Assembly (NCBI GenBank): GCA_035496935.1
Contig: DATJED010000003.1
Span: forward strand, 108,155 to 172,154
Reading direction: 5' to 3'
Source of the DNA: Pseudopedobacter sp035496935
GTDB lineage: Bacteria > Bacteroidota > Bacteroidia > Sphingobacteriales > Sphingobacteriaceae
Length of the DNA: 64,000 nt
Shown: one piece after another, positions 34,004 through 43,128 of the stretch
Numbering within the stretch: position 1 is the first letter of the stretch
Layout of the letters: the number at the start of each line of letters is the position of its first letter
Made by a program: the position numbers and the translations under genes
The notes under the pieces: model-generated
Databases searched by the model: none
What the model saw: only the letters and a program-made list of their open reading frames with translations
Told to the model about the DNA's origin: nothing

Positions 34004-35938
34004 ATGACAAAACTTAAAAGACTAGCTTTTCTATTCGTTCCTTTTTTAATGGTAATCGGGGCCTGCACTTCGCTAAAGACCCAAAAATCGGATAACGGAA
34101 AAAGCCTTTCCCAGGAGCTTTCAAAAACTATTATGGATAAATATCCTTTCCCGATAGATAATGAAAGTCGCAGGTTAAAATGGACTTACGAGACCGGCGT
34201 TTATTTAACTGGCATAAGTCATGTTTGGAAAAGAACCGGAAACGGCGAATATTTCAACTATGTACAGCGTTGTATGGACAGTTTTATAGATAACGATGGC
34301 AATATCAAAACCTATAAGCTAGCTGATTATAACTTGGACAATATCCGCAACGGCCACAATCTGTTGATGTTGTACGAAGTTACCGGCAAAAAGAAATATT
34401 ATACCGCCGCATTACAACTAAGAAAACAGCTACAGGAACAACCACGTACCAATGGCGGAAGTTTTTGGCATAAAAAAATCTATCCTTCGCAGGTTTGGTT
34501 GGATGGTTTATATATGGCAATGCCTTTTTACGCAGAATGGGCCGCTGATTTTGACGAACCAAAAGCGTTTGATGACATTGCAGATCAGTTTACTGATATC
34601 GAAAAACACGCAAGAGACGTCAATACGGGTTTGATTTATCACGGTTGGGACGAATCTAAAGAACAAGCTTGGGCAAATAAAACTACCGGAAACTCTCCAA
34701 ATTTTTGGGGACGGGCAATGGGCTGGTACGGTATGGCAATGGTAGATGTTCTGGATTATTTCCCTAAAGACCACCCGAAAAGACAGGAAATTTTAGCCGT
34801 TTTAAACCGCTTTGCTGTTGCAATACAAAAAGCGCAAGATAAAAAATCCGGTTTATGGTACGAGGTGATGGATAAACCAGACGGTAAAGGCAACTATTTA
34901 GAAGCATCAGCATCAAGCATGTTTGTTTATACAATTGCAAAAGCTGTAAGGATGGGTTACTTAGATGCATCTTTCGAAAAAGTTGCTGATAAAGGCTACG
35001 CAGGTATTAAAAAAGTTTTTTTAGAAACCGATGATAAAGGTGTTTTACACCTTAACGGAACGGTTAGTGTTGCCGGTTTGGGCGGAAAACCTTATCGCGA
35101 TGGTAGTTATGAGTATTACCTGAGCGAAAAAGTAGTTACAGACGATCCTAAAGGCGTAGGTGCTTTTATTATGGCCAGCAACGAAATGGAGTTGAGAGAA
35201 ATTCCACAGGTTGGTGCCGGTAAAACTGTAATGCTTGATAATTATTTCAACAACGAGTTTAGAAACAACATTAACGGCAAAAAAGAAAGTTTCCATTACG
35301 TTTGGAACGAGTGGGACAATAATGGTTTCGGTATATTGGGAGAACATATCCGCTACATGGGCGCAAAAACCGAAACTTTAAAAGATTCGCCTACTGCAAC
35401 TAATTTGGCTGACGCCGATGTTTATATCATCGTGGATCCCGATACAAAAAAGGAAACCGAATTTCCGCACTATATGCAAGCACCTGCAATCCAAAATATT
35501 GTTGAATGGGTTAAAAATGGTGGCGTTTTGTTATTGATGGCCAACGATTCCAGCAATGCAGAATTGCCTCATTTTAATGATTTGGCGAGCCAATTCGGTA
35601 TCAAGTTTAAAAGCGAACTGAAAAATCCGGTAACCGGCAGTCAGTTTGATATGGGCCTAATTAAGATAGATGCCGGCAATCCTGTTTTCCCGTTAGGAAC
35701 AATTACTTATTTAAAAGAGATCAGCACTTTAGATTTAAAAGCGCCGGCGCAAGCTGTTGTTAGCCATAATGGTGATGTGGTAATGGCAACTTCAAAACTA
35801 GGAAAAGGAATTGTATTCGCCGTTGGCGACCCTTGGTTGTACAACGAATATACAGATGGCAGAAAACTGCCTAACAAATTTGAGAACTTAAAAGCCGCCC
35901 AGCAGTTGGTGCAGTGGCTATTAAAACAAGCGAAGTAA
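34004..35938 (+). CDS. GH105 unsaturated galacturonyl hydrolase fused to DUF4350 domain
   Basis: The 644-residue product has a lipoprotein signal (MVIGAC, Cys about 21). Residues about 40-385 form the GH105 alpha/alpha barrel (KWTYETGVYLTGISHVWKRTG, NGGSFWHKKIYPSQVWLDGLYMA with the catalytic Asp of the WLDG motif, FWGRAMGWYGMA, YLEASASSMFVYTIAKAV). Residues about 405-644 resemble a DUF4350/GATase-like domain (DNYFNNEF, DVYIIVDPDT, IVEWVKNGGVLLLMANDSSN, GIVFAVGDPWLYNEYTDG). It hydrolyses the unsaturated uronate left at oligomer ends by the lyases. It starts one base after the GH28 stop codon. Confidence 0.92.
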   Translation: MTKLKRLAFLFVPFLMVIGACTSLKTQKSDNGKSLSQELSKTIMDKYPFPIDNESRRLKWTYETGVYLTGISHVWKRTGNGEYFNYVQRCMDSFIDNDGNIKTYKLADYNLDNIRNGHNLLMLYEVTGKKKYYTAALQLRKQLQEQPRTNGGSFWHKKIYPSQVWLDGLYMAMPFYAEWAADFDEPKAFDDIADQFTDIEKHARDVNTGLIYHGWDESKEQAWANKTTGNSPNFWGRAMGWYGMAMVDVLDYFPKDHPKRQEILAVLNRFAVAIQKAQDKKSGLWYEVMDKPDGKGNYLEASASSMFVYTIAKAVRMGYLDASFEKVADKGYAGIKKVFLETDDKGVLHLNGTVSVAGLGGKPYRDGSYEYYLSEKVVTDDPKGVGAFIMASNEMELREIPQVGAGKTVMLDNYFNNEFRNNINGKKESFHYVWNEWDNNGFGILGEHIRYMGAKTETLKDSPTATNLADADVYIIVDPDTKKETEFPHYMQAPAIQNIVEWVKNGGVLLLMANDSSNAELPHFNDLASQFGIKFKSELKNPVTGSQFDMGLIKIDAGNPVFPLGTITYLKEISTLDLKAPAQAVVSHNGDVVMATSKLGKGIVFAVGDPWLYNEYTDGRKLPNKFENLKAAQQLVQWLLKQAK

Positions 35939-35951
35939 AGGATAATACAAA

Positions 35952-37466
35952 ATGAATTTAAACAAAGAAAATTTAAGCGCTATTAGCGGTAATAATTTAG
36001 AAGTTCCAGAGGCTTCTTTATTTGAACTGCCAGAAAAGGTGCTTCAGTTTGGCACCGGAGTTTTGTTGAGAGGGCTGCCAGATTATTTTATTGATAAAGC
36101 CAACCGTAAGGGTATTTTTAATGGACGGGTAGTGGTTGTTAAATCAACAGATTACGGAACTACAAAAGATTTCGATGAGCAAGACGGCTTATATACTTTG
36201 GCCATTAAAGGTATTGAGGGCGGTAAAACTATAGAAAAAAGCATTGTTTCATCTGCAATAAGCAGAGTTTTAACGGCAAGCACCCAGTGGCAACAAATTT
36301 TAGATTTGGCGGCCAGCCCGGATTTGGAAGTGGTTATTAGCAACACTACAGAAGTCGGCATCACTTTAACAGAAGATAACATTCAGGCTAATCCGCCAAT
36401 TTCTTATCCCGGCAAATTATTGGCTGTACTTTACCACAGATTTAAAACTTTCAACGGTGCGCCAGATAGAGGTTTGGTAATTGTGCCTACCGAGTTAATT
36501 GTGGACAACGGAACCAAATTATCGGAAGTACTTTTTAAACTGACCGAACAGAATAATTTAGAGGCCAATTTTGTAAGCTGGCTTAAAAACCATAACGAAA
36601 TTTGCAATTCACTGGTAGACTGTATTGTTCCTGGGAAACCTGCAAAAGAAGAATTAACCGCCTTAGAAAACGAATTGGGCTATAAAGATGATTTGTTGAT
36701 TTCGTCTGAAGTTTACCGTTTATGGGCGATTTCTGGAAACGAGAAAACAAAAGAAAAGCTTTCTTTCGCTCAGGCTGATAAAGGCGTGGTAATTACTCCA
36801 GATATTGATCTTCATCGCGAATTAAAACTCCGTTTGTTGAACGGAACCCATACTTTAAGTTGCGGATTAGCATTTTTAGCGGGTTGTGAAACAGTAAAAT
36901 CTGCTATGGATGACAAAGCTATTGAAGCTTACATCGCCAATTTAATGCGTAACGAAATTGCGAAAGCTATTCCTTACGATGTTACCCAAGAACAAACTGA
37001 CGAATTTGCCTCAAACGTTTTGGACCGGTTCAGAAATCCTTATATAAAGCATCAGTGGTGGAGTATTACAGCTAACTATAGCTCTAAATTGCAGATGCGG
37101 GTGCTTCCGGTTTTATTTAATTATGTAAATAAATTTGGCAGTGTTCCTGAGCTTATCGCGATGGGTTTTGCCGCATACATTAGGTTCATGAAACCAGTAT
37201 CGCAAAAAGATGGTAAATTTTATGGCGAGGCAAACGGGCAACAATATCATATTAATGATACAAAAGCAGATCAGTTAGCGGAACTGTGGAAAAACCATGC
37301 TGGCAATATTGTTGAGGCTGTTTTAGGCGACGTTTCATTATGGGAAAAATCGCTTACAGAAATTGCTGGCTTTAGCGAGTCGGTAACAAAACATTTAACG
37401 GCAATGGATAATCCTCAATTAATAAAAGAAATAATCGCCAAGGAAGCAGGGTTATTAATATCATAA
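35952..37466 (+). CDS. uxaB: Tagaturonate reductase (altronate oxidoreductase)
   Basis: This cytoplasmic NADH-dependent enzyme reduces tagaturonate to altronate in the isomerase route of galacturonate breakdown. The 504-residue product has the mannitol-dehydrogenase-type fold: LQFGTGVLLRGLPDYFIDKAN (nucleotide-binding start), VVVVKSTDYGT, VVISNTTEVG, and the catalytic-domain motif KLRLLNGTHTLSCGLAFLAG (conserved Lys and Asn-x-x-His). It has no signal peptide. It lies between GH105 and uxaA in the same unit, so the locus couples extracellular attack to intracellular use. Confidence 0.93.
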   Translation: MNLNKENLSAISGNNLEVPEASLFELPEKVLQFGTGVLLRGLPDYFIDKANRKGIFNGRVVVVKSTDYGTTKDFDEQDGLYTLAIKGIEGGKTIEKSIVSSAISRVLTASTQWQQILDLAASPDLEVVISNTTEVGITLTEDNIQANPPISYPGKLLAVLYHRFKTFNGAPDRGLVIVPTELIVDNGTKLSEVLFKLTEQNNLEANFVSWLKNHNEICNSLVDCIVPGKPAKEELTALENELGYKDDLLISSEVYRLWAISGNEKTKEKLSFAQADKGVVITPDIDLHRELKLRLLNGTHTLSCGLAFLAGCETVKSAMDDKAIEAYIANLMRNEIAKAIPYDVTQEQTDEFASNVLDRFRNPYIKHQWWSITANYSSKLQMRVLPVLFNYVNKFGSVPELIAMGFAAYIRFMKPVSQKDGKFYGEANGQQYHINDTKADQLAELWKNHAGNIVEAVLGDVSLWEKSLTEIAGFSESVTKHLTAMDNPQLIKEIIAKEAGLLIS

Positions 37467-37472
37467 AAAATC

Positions 37473-39125
37473 ATGCAAAGAGTATTAAAAGTTCACCCGA
37501 AGGATAATTTATTAGTTGCCTTAACAGACCTTTTTAAAGGAGAAATCATTATTTATAATGATGAAAAAATCACTTTATTGGATGATGTTAAAGCGAAACA
37601 TAAATTTTTGACCACTGATTTAAATCCGGGCGAAGAAATTATAATGTACGGTGTTTTGGTGGGTAAGGCGCAGATAGCTTTAAAGGCAGGCAACCGTATC
37701 ACTACAGAGAACATAAAACACGCTGCCAATGGTTTCGAGATTGGTGAAGAACGTAAAACAGCTTGGGACAAACCCGATGTTAGTAAATGGGAAAATATTA
37801 CTTTCAATGGTTTTCATCGTCCGGACGGAAGTGTTGGCACCGCAAATTACTGGCTGGTAATCCCAATGGTTTTCTGTGAAAATAGAAACCTAGAAGTATT
37901 GCAGGAAGCTTTGGTTGGCCCATTGGGTTACGGTAGAAAAAAAGCATATCAAAACCAAGCCTTAAAATTGGTAGATATGTACAAAGCCGGCGCTGATACT
38001 GATGAGATTTTAAAAGTCGATCTGTTTACAGAAAGTGATGAACAAAAATCACAAAAGCTTTTCCCTAATGTTGATGGGATAAAGTTTTTGATGCACCAAG
38101 GCGGTTGTGGCGGTATCAGACAAGATTCTGAAACGCTTTGTGCATTGTTGGCAGGTTATATTACCCATCCAAACGTTGCAGGTGCAACCGTATTAAGCTT
38201 AGGTTGCCAAAATGCGCAGGTAAATATTTTACAAACAGAAATCGAAAAAAGAGATCCTAATTTCGCTAAACCTTTGTATGTGCTTGATCAGCAAAAAGTG
38301 GGTAAAGAGTCAGATTTGTTGCCGTTGGCTATCAAACAAACTTTTGCAGGGTTAGTGGAGGCAAACAAACAAACCAGAAAGCCTGCGCCACTTAGCCATA
38401 TTACCATTGGTTTAGAGTGTGGTGGATCCGATGGTTTTTCCGGAATTTCTGCAAATCCTGCTATCGGTTATACTTCAGATTTGTTGGTGGCTTTGGGCGG
38501 AAAAGTAATTTTGGCCGAGTTCCCCGAATTATGCGGTGTTGAACAAAATATCAGCGATAGGTGCGTAACCGTTGATGAAGCAAAACGCTTTTCTTCATTA
38601 ATGAAAACTTACGCAGAAAGAGCGGAAGCAGCAGGTTCTGGCTTTGATATGAACCCGTCTCCCGGAAATATTAAAGACGGTTTAATTACGGATGCCATCA
38701 AATCCGCAGGAGCGGCTAAAAAAGGCGGAACATCGCCAGTTGAAGCTATTTTAGATTATCCTGAAAAGGTAACCAAACCGGGTTTAAACTTACTTTGTAC
38801 TCCCGGAAATGATGTGGAGTCAACCACTGCCGAAGTAGCTTCTGGTGCTAACGTAGTTTTGTTTACCACAGGTTTAGGAACACCAACTGGAAACCCGATT
38901 GCTCCGGTTGTTAAAATTGCGAGCAACACGGTGTTATTCAACAGGATGAGAGACATTATGGATGTAAATACCGGAACCATTATTGATGGCGAAGAAACTA
39001 TTTACCAAGCGGGGGAACGTATCTTAGATTACGTAATTAAAGTAGCAAGTGGCGAAATTGAAGTAAGCGCAGTAAGAAACGGTCAGGATGATTTTATTCC
39101 GTGGAAACGTGGCGTTTCTTTATAA
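37473..39125 (+). CDS. uxaA: Altronate dehydratase
   Basis: It dehydrates altronate to 2-keto-3-deoxygluconate. The 550-residue product has an N-terminal SAF domain (about residues 1-90, VHPKDNLLVALTDLFKGE) and the large C-terminal UxaA domain with GFHRPDGSVGTANYWLVIPMVFCENRN, MHQGGCGGIRQDSETL, LGCQNAQVNI, GLECGGSDGFSGISANPAIG and LCTPGNDVESTTAEVASGANVVLFTTG. It is the last gene of the unit, 6 bases after uxaB and followed by a terminator. kdgK and kdgA, needed to finish the route, are not in the window. Confidence 0.95.
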   Translation: MQRVLKVHPKDNLLVALTDLFKGEIIIYNDEKITLLDDVKAKHKFLTTDLNPGEEIIMYGVLVGKAQIALKAGNRITTENIKHAANGFEIGEERKTAWDKPDVSKWENITFNGFHRPDGSVGTANYWLVIPMVFCENRNLEVLQEALVGPLGYGRKKAYQNQALKLVDMYKAGADTDEILKVDLFTESDEQKSQKLFPNVDGIKFLMHQGGCGGIRQDSETLCALLAGYITHPNVAGATVLSLGCQNAQVNILQTEIEKRDPNFAKPLYVLDQQKVGKESDLLPLAIKQTFAGLVEANKQTRKPAPLSHITIGLECGGSDGFSGISANPAIGYTSDLLVALGGKVILAEFPELCGVEQNISDRCVTVDEAKRFSSLMKTYAERAEAAGSGFDMNPSPGNIKDGLITDAIKSAGAAKKGGTSPVEAILDYPEKVTKPGLNLLCTPGNDVESTTAEVASGANVVLFTTGLGTPTGNPIAPVVKIASNTVLFNRMRDIMDVNTGTIIDGEETIYQAGERILDYVIKVASGEIEVSAVRNGQDDFIPWKRGVSL

Positions 39126-39150
39126 ACGTAAAATTTTATAAATAAAATGT

Positions 39151-39186
39151 AAAAGCCTTTCAGTCTTAAGATTGAAAGGCTTTTTT
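39151..39186. terminator. Terminator between uxaA and convergent tatC
   Basis: A 12-bp perfect stem (aaaagcctttca 39151-39162 with 39173-39184) and a 10-base loop are flanked by T residues on the plus strand (39181-39186) and A residues on the other side. It can work for both convergent genes. Confidence 0.85.
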
Positions 39187-39205
39187 ATGATGTTGCCAAC
39201 AGTAA

Positions 39206-40084
39206 TTAGTTTGCAAAAAACTCTTTCTCTGCTTTTAGCTTTTTCTTTTGCACTCTTGCAGAAACATAAATACTTAGTTCATATAAAAGGAACAAGGGAA
39301 AACTAACGGTAAGCATTGTTGGGATATCTGGCGTTGGAGTTACTATAGCAGCAATAACCAATATAATAACAACGGCATATCTTCGTTTCTCTCGCATAAA
39401 CGACGGCGTCATTATTCCTAGCTGAGAAAGAATATAAATTACAATAGGAAGCTCAAAAACTGCTCCGGTACAAAGCGTTAAAGTTGCCACAGATGAAAAG
39501 TACGAATCAATGGTGATGGTATTCTCAATCTCGGGACTTATGCTGTAATTAGATAAGAAATTTACCGATAATGGCGCAACAATAAAGTAACCAAACAGTA
39601 ATCCAATTATAAACAACATGCTTGCGTAAAATACAAAACCAGTGGCAGATTTGCGTTCATTATCTTTTAAAGCCGGTTTTACAAAGCGCCAAATTTCCCA
39701 AAGCAGGTACGGAAAGCCTAAGATTAAACCCGTCATTAATGCCGAATTTATCTGAAGGGTAAACTGTCCGGCCATTTCCGTATTGATGATTTTTCCGGGG
39801 ATGTTGGTAATGCAAAAGCCCGGTCCCATGTTAAAATAGTCACCAACTCTACACATCATTCTATAAGTCCAAAAAGAAGGCTTATGCGGACCCATTATAA
39901 TGGTGTCAAAAATAAAATCGTAGTATATAAAGCAAATGATTGTAAGGAAAACAATTGCAATAGAAGATCGCACAAGGTGTATCCTTAATGCTGCTAAATG
40001 ATCAAAAAAAGACATTTCACCTTCTAAGTTCTTGCCCTTATTTTTTACAGATTCTACTAAGTCAGTTTTTCTCGCTTTACTCAT
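39206..40084 (-). CDS. tatC: Sec-independent protein translocase TatC
   Basis: The 292-residue inner-membrane receptor for twin-arginine substrates has six membrane segments. Family motifs include EMSFFDHLAALRIHLVRSSIAI near the N-terminus, LILGFPYLLWEIWRFVKPALKDNERK, and FELPIVIYILSQLGIMTPSFMREKRRYAVVIILVIAAIVTPTPDIPTMLTVSFPLFLLYELSI. It carries a roughly 50-residue periplasmic loop insertion (GPHKPSFWTYRMMCRVGDYFNMGPGFCI) of the sort seen in Bacteroidota TatC. tatA is not adjacent. A terminator hairpin separates it from accC upstream. Confidence 0.95.
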   Translation of the reverse strand: MSKARKTDLVESVKNKGKNLEGEMSFFDHLAALRIHLVRSSIAIVFLTIICFIYYDFIFDTIIMGPHKPSFWTYRMMCRVGDYFNMGPGFCITNIPGKIINTEMAGQFTLQINSALMTGLILGFPYLLWEIWRFVKPALKDNERKSATGFVFYASMLFIIGLLFGYFIVAPLSVNFLSNYSISPEIENTITIDSYFSSVATLTLCTGAVFELPIVIYILSQLGIMTPSFMREKRRYAVVIILVIAAIVTPTPDIPTMLTVSFPLFLLYELSIYVSARVQKKKLKAEKEFFAN

Positions 40085-40103
40085 TGCTGTTTATATCCGA
40101 AAC

Positions 40104-40141
40104 AAAAATACCATTTTGAATTACGTCAAAATGGTATTTTT
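40104..40141 (-). terminator. Terminator downstream of accC
   Basis: A 16-bp perfect stem (40104-40119 with 40126-40141) and a 6-base loop; read on the minus strand it ends in five T residues. It closes the lipid-synthesis cluster before tatC. Confidence 0.85.
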
Positions 40142-40160
40142 AGTTTTAAACTATTTTATA

Positions 40161-41507
40161 TTAATCTTCTTCTTCAAACTCAAAAGATTCCATAAACTTG
40201 GTGGTAAAATTACCAGCTCTAAAGTTAGGATCTTTTAACAGTTTAAGGTGAAAAGGTATGGTTGTTTTAATTCCTTCAATCACAAACTCGCTTAATGCCC
40301 TTTCCATCGTGTTTAACGCTTCCTCTCGGGTTTGTGCTACGCAAATGAGCTTAGCAATCATTGAGTCGTAATTTGGCGGAATAACATAGCCTGCGTAAAC
40401 ATGCGTATCAACCCTTACACCGTGGCCACCCGGAGAATGGAAATGGGTGATTTTGCCAGGAGAAGGCCTAAAATTGTTGAACGGATCTTCTGCATTTATA
40501 CGGCATTCAATGGCGCACATTTCTGGGAAGTATGATTTTCCGGAAATTGGAATGCCGGCTGCAACCTTAATTTGTTCTTTTATTAAATCAAAATTGATCA
40601 CTTCTTCTGTAACCGGATGCTCTACCTGGATACGGGTGTTCATTTCCATAAAGTAGAAGTTGCGGTGTTTATCCACCAAAAATTCAACTGTACCTGCGCC
40701 TTCATATTTCACCGCTTGGGCACCAGTTATTGCGGCAGCACCCATTTTTTCACGCAGTTCCTGTGTCATAAAAGGTGATGGAGCTTCTTCTACCAGTTTT
40801 TGGTGACGGCGCTGAATTGAGCAATCCCTTTCTGATAAATGACAAACGGTACCAAATTGGTCTCCAATAACTTGGATTTCAATATGGCGGGGGTCTTCAA
40901 TGTATTTTTCAAGATACATCCCATCATTACCAAAAGCTGCTGCAGATTCCTGGCGGGCAGAGTTCCAAGCATCTTCAAAATCTTCATCTTTCCAAACCTG
41001 TCTCATTCCTCGGCCACCACCACCTGCGGTAGCTTTTAAAATTATAGGATAGCCAATTTCTGCTGCAATTTTTAAACCTTGTTTTACATCGGTTAACAAA
41101 CCTTCGGAACCCGGGATAGTAGGTACGCCAGCCAATTTCATGGTATCTTTAGCTGAAGCTTTATCGCCCATGCCATTAATTTGTTCTGCCGTTGCACCGA
41201 TGAATTTTATACCATATTCTTTACAGATTGCAGAAAATTTGGCGTTTTCGGATAAAAATCCGTAACCTGGATGGATGGCATCTGCATTAGTTAATTCGGC
41301 TGCAGAAATGATATTTGGGATATTAAGGTAGGAGTCTTTACTTGGGGGAGGACCTATGCAAACAGCTTCATCAGCAAAACGAACGTGTAAACTTTCTCTG
41401 TCTGCGGTAGAATACACTGCTACTGTTTTTATACCCATTTCTTTACAGGTACGGATTATGCGCAGTGCAATTTCGCCTCTATTGGCAATTAATATTTTTT
41501 TAAACAT
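40161..41507 (-). CDS. accC: Acetyl-CoA carboxylase, biotin carboxylase subunit
   Basis: The 448-residue ATP-grasp enzyme carboxylates the biotin on AccB. Motifs: KILIANRGEIALRIIRTCKEMGI at the N-terminus, HPGYGFLSENA, GDKASAKDTMKLAGVPTIPGSEG, KATAGGGGRGMRQV, ERDCSIQRRHQKLVEEAPSP, EFLVDKHRNFYFMEMNTRIQVEHPVTEEV and the C-terminal RINAEDP. The length matches the stand-alone bacterial subunit. It follows accB in the fabH-accB-accC order and is the last gene of the yceD-rpmF-plsX-fabH-accB-accC cluster. Confidence 0.97.
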   Translation of the reverse strand: MFKKILIANRGEIALRIIRTCKEMGIKTVAVYSTADRESLHVRFADEAVCIGPPPSKDSYLNIPNIISAAELTNADAIHPGYGFLSENAKFSAICKEYGIKFIGATAEQINGMGDKASAKDTMKLAGVPTIPGSEGLLTDVKQGLKIAAEIGYPIILKATAGGGGRGMRQVWKDEDFEDAWNSARQESAAAFGNDGMYLEKYIEDPRHIEIQVIGDQFGTVCHLSERDCSIQRRHQKLVEEAPSPFMTQELREKMGAAAITGAQAVKYEGAGTVEFLVDKHRNFYFMEMNTRIQVEHPVTEEVINFDLIKEQIKVAAGIPISGKSYFPEMCAIECRINAEDPFNNFRPSPGKITHFHSPGGHGVRVDTHVYAGYVIPPNYDSMIAKLICVAQTREEALNTMERALSEFVIEGIKTTIPFHLKLLKDPNFRAGNFTTKFMESFEFEEED

Positions 41508-41579
41508 AGTAACGGTTTTATCTATCTGTTAATTTGTGCGGAGGACAATTAAAGCTGCCCAAATTCTTAATACAAATAA

Positions 41580-42059
41580 CTATGATGGATCTACCAGGAA
41601 TAAAGGTTGGTCGTACTCAACCGGTTGTGAGTTTTCTACCAATATTTTAACAATTTTACCAGAAATTTCAGATTCAATTTCGTTGAAAAGTTTCATCGCT
41701 TCAATGATACACAAAGTTTGTCCGGATGTAATTTCGTCGCCTACGTTTACAAAATTTGCTTTGTCTGGTGCAGATGAGCGATAGAAAGTACCAATCATAG
41801 GAGATTTAATGGTAACGTATTTACTATTGTCATCAGCAGTTGCGGCAGGTGTAGTTGGCGTAGCGGCAGGTGCTTGCTGCGCAACTGGTGCAGCTTGCAT
41901 TTGCGGAGCTGCAACCGGTACAGTTGCATTTACATAAGTAGGCTCTTGCGTAGTTTTTATGGTAATCTTAAAGTCTTGTTCTTCAATAGAAACTTCATTC
42001 ACGCCTGATTTTGCAACAAATTTAATCAGGTCTTGAATTTGCTTAATGTCCATTCCCAT
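41580..42059 (-). CDS. accB: Biotin carboxyl carrier protein of acetyl-CoA carboxylase
   Basis: The 159-residue product has a helical N-terminal segment (about 1-35), an Ala/Pro/Gln-rich flexible linker (about 45-80; AAPQMQAAPVAQQAPAATP) and a biotinyl domain (about 81-159), with the biotinylated Lys123 in EAMKLFNE. It carries the carboxyl group between AccC and the carboxyltransferase. The start may be the first ATG or the Met two codons later (MDIKQIQDL). It is between fabH and accC on the same strand. Confidence 0.96.
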   Translation of the reverse strand: MGMDIKQIQDLIKFVAKSGVNEVSIEEQDFKITIKTTQEPTYVNATVPVAAPQMQAAPVAQQAPAATPTTPAATADDNSKYVTIKSPMIGTFYRSSAPDKANFVNVGDEITSGQTLCIIEAMKLFNEIESEISGKIVKILVENSQPVEYDQPLFLVDPS

Positions 42060-42127
42060 ATTGGTGTGGTTTTAAATTTTGTGTTTAATTTAAGAAATCT
42101 AATATAACAATTATCTATAAATATAAA

Positions 42128-43117
42128 TTAGTACGCCCATTTAAGGTATAACGAGCCCCATGTAAAGCCTCCGCCAAAAGCGGCCAATACTAAATTATCT
42201 CCTTTTTTTAATTTGCTTTCCCATTCCCATAAACAAAGTGGAATAGTTCCGTTGGTGGTGTTTCCGTATTTCTGAATGTTGATCATTACTTTTTCTGAGC
42301 CAACGCCCATACGGTTTGCAGTTGCATCGATAATCCTTTTGTTTGCTTGGTGCGGAACTAACCATGCAATGTCTTCTGCCGCAAGGTTGTTTTTTTCCAT
42401 AATTTCTGCGGCAACATCGGCCATGTTAGTAACGGCAAATTTAAACACCGCTTGCCCTTCTTGGTAAACAGAATGTAGATTGGCATCAACAGTTTGGTGC
42501 GTAGCCGGATTTAATGAGCCACCTCCTTTAATATTTAAGTACGATTTTCCGGAGCCATCACTTTTAAGTATCGAATCGATAATCCCATAGCCTTCTGTGT
42601 TTGGCTCGAGCAAGGCGGCACCGCAGCCATCGCCAAAAATAATGCAGGTTACCCTGTCTTGGTAGTTGATGATTGACGACATTTTATCGCCGCCTACCAC
42701 TAATACTTTTTGGTGTTTGCCCGATTCTATAAACTGGGCGCCGGTACTTAATCCAAATATAAATCCAGAGCAAGCGGCCTGTAAATCGTATCCCCAAGCG
42801 TTTTTAGCACCAATTTTATCTGCCAAAATATTTGCCGTAGCCGGAAAAGGCATATCAGGCGTAGATGTACAAAATATAATTAGGTCAATTTCTTCGGCAC
42901 TAATCCCTCTTTTTTTGAGCAAACCCTCTACAGCTGGCACTGCCATATCTGAGGTGGCTAAGCCTTCTCCTTTTAAAATCCTTCTTTCTTTTATTCCTGT
43001 GCGGGTAGTTATCCACTCGTCGTTGGTATCTACCATTGTTTCTAACTCTTGGTTAGTTAAAACATAATCTGGTACATAGCCGTTTACAGCGGTAATTGCA
43101 GCATGAATTTTGCTCAT
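42128..43117 (-). CDS. fabH: Beta-ketoacyl-ACP synthase III
   Basis: The 329-residue enzyme condenses acetyl-CoA with malonyl-ACP to start fatty-acid synthesis. The catalytic triad is visible: Cys116 in DLQAACSGF, His in VPHQANKRI, and Asn in YGNTTNGTIP. The C-terminal LAAFGGGFTWGSLYLKW is typical. It is encoded 11 bases after plsX and before accB. Confidence 0.97.
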   Translation of the reverse strand: MSKIHAAITAVNGYVPDYVLTNQELETMVDTNDEWITTRTGIKERRILKGEGLATSDMAVPAVEGLLKKRGISAEEIDLIIFCTSTPDMPFPATANILADKIGAKNAWGYDLQAACSGFIFGLSTGAQFIESGKHQKVLVVGGDKMSSIINYQDRVTCIIFGDGCGAALLEPNTEGYGIIDSILKSDGSGKSYLNIKGGGSLNPATHQTVDANLHSVYQEGQAVFKFAVTNMADVAAEIMEKNNLAAEDIAWLVPHQANKRIIDATANRMGVGSEKVMINIQKYGNTTNGTIPLCLWEWESKLKKGDNLVLAAFGGGFTWGSLYLKWAY

Positions 43118-43128
43118 ATTTGATGTGT

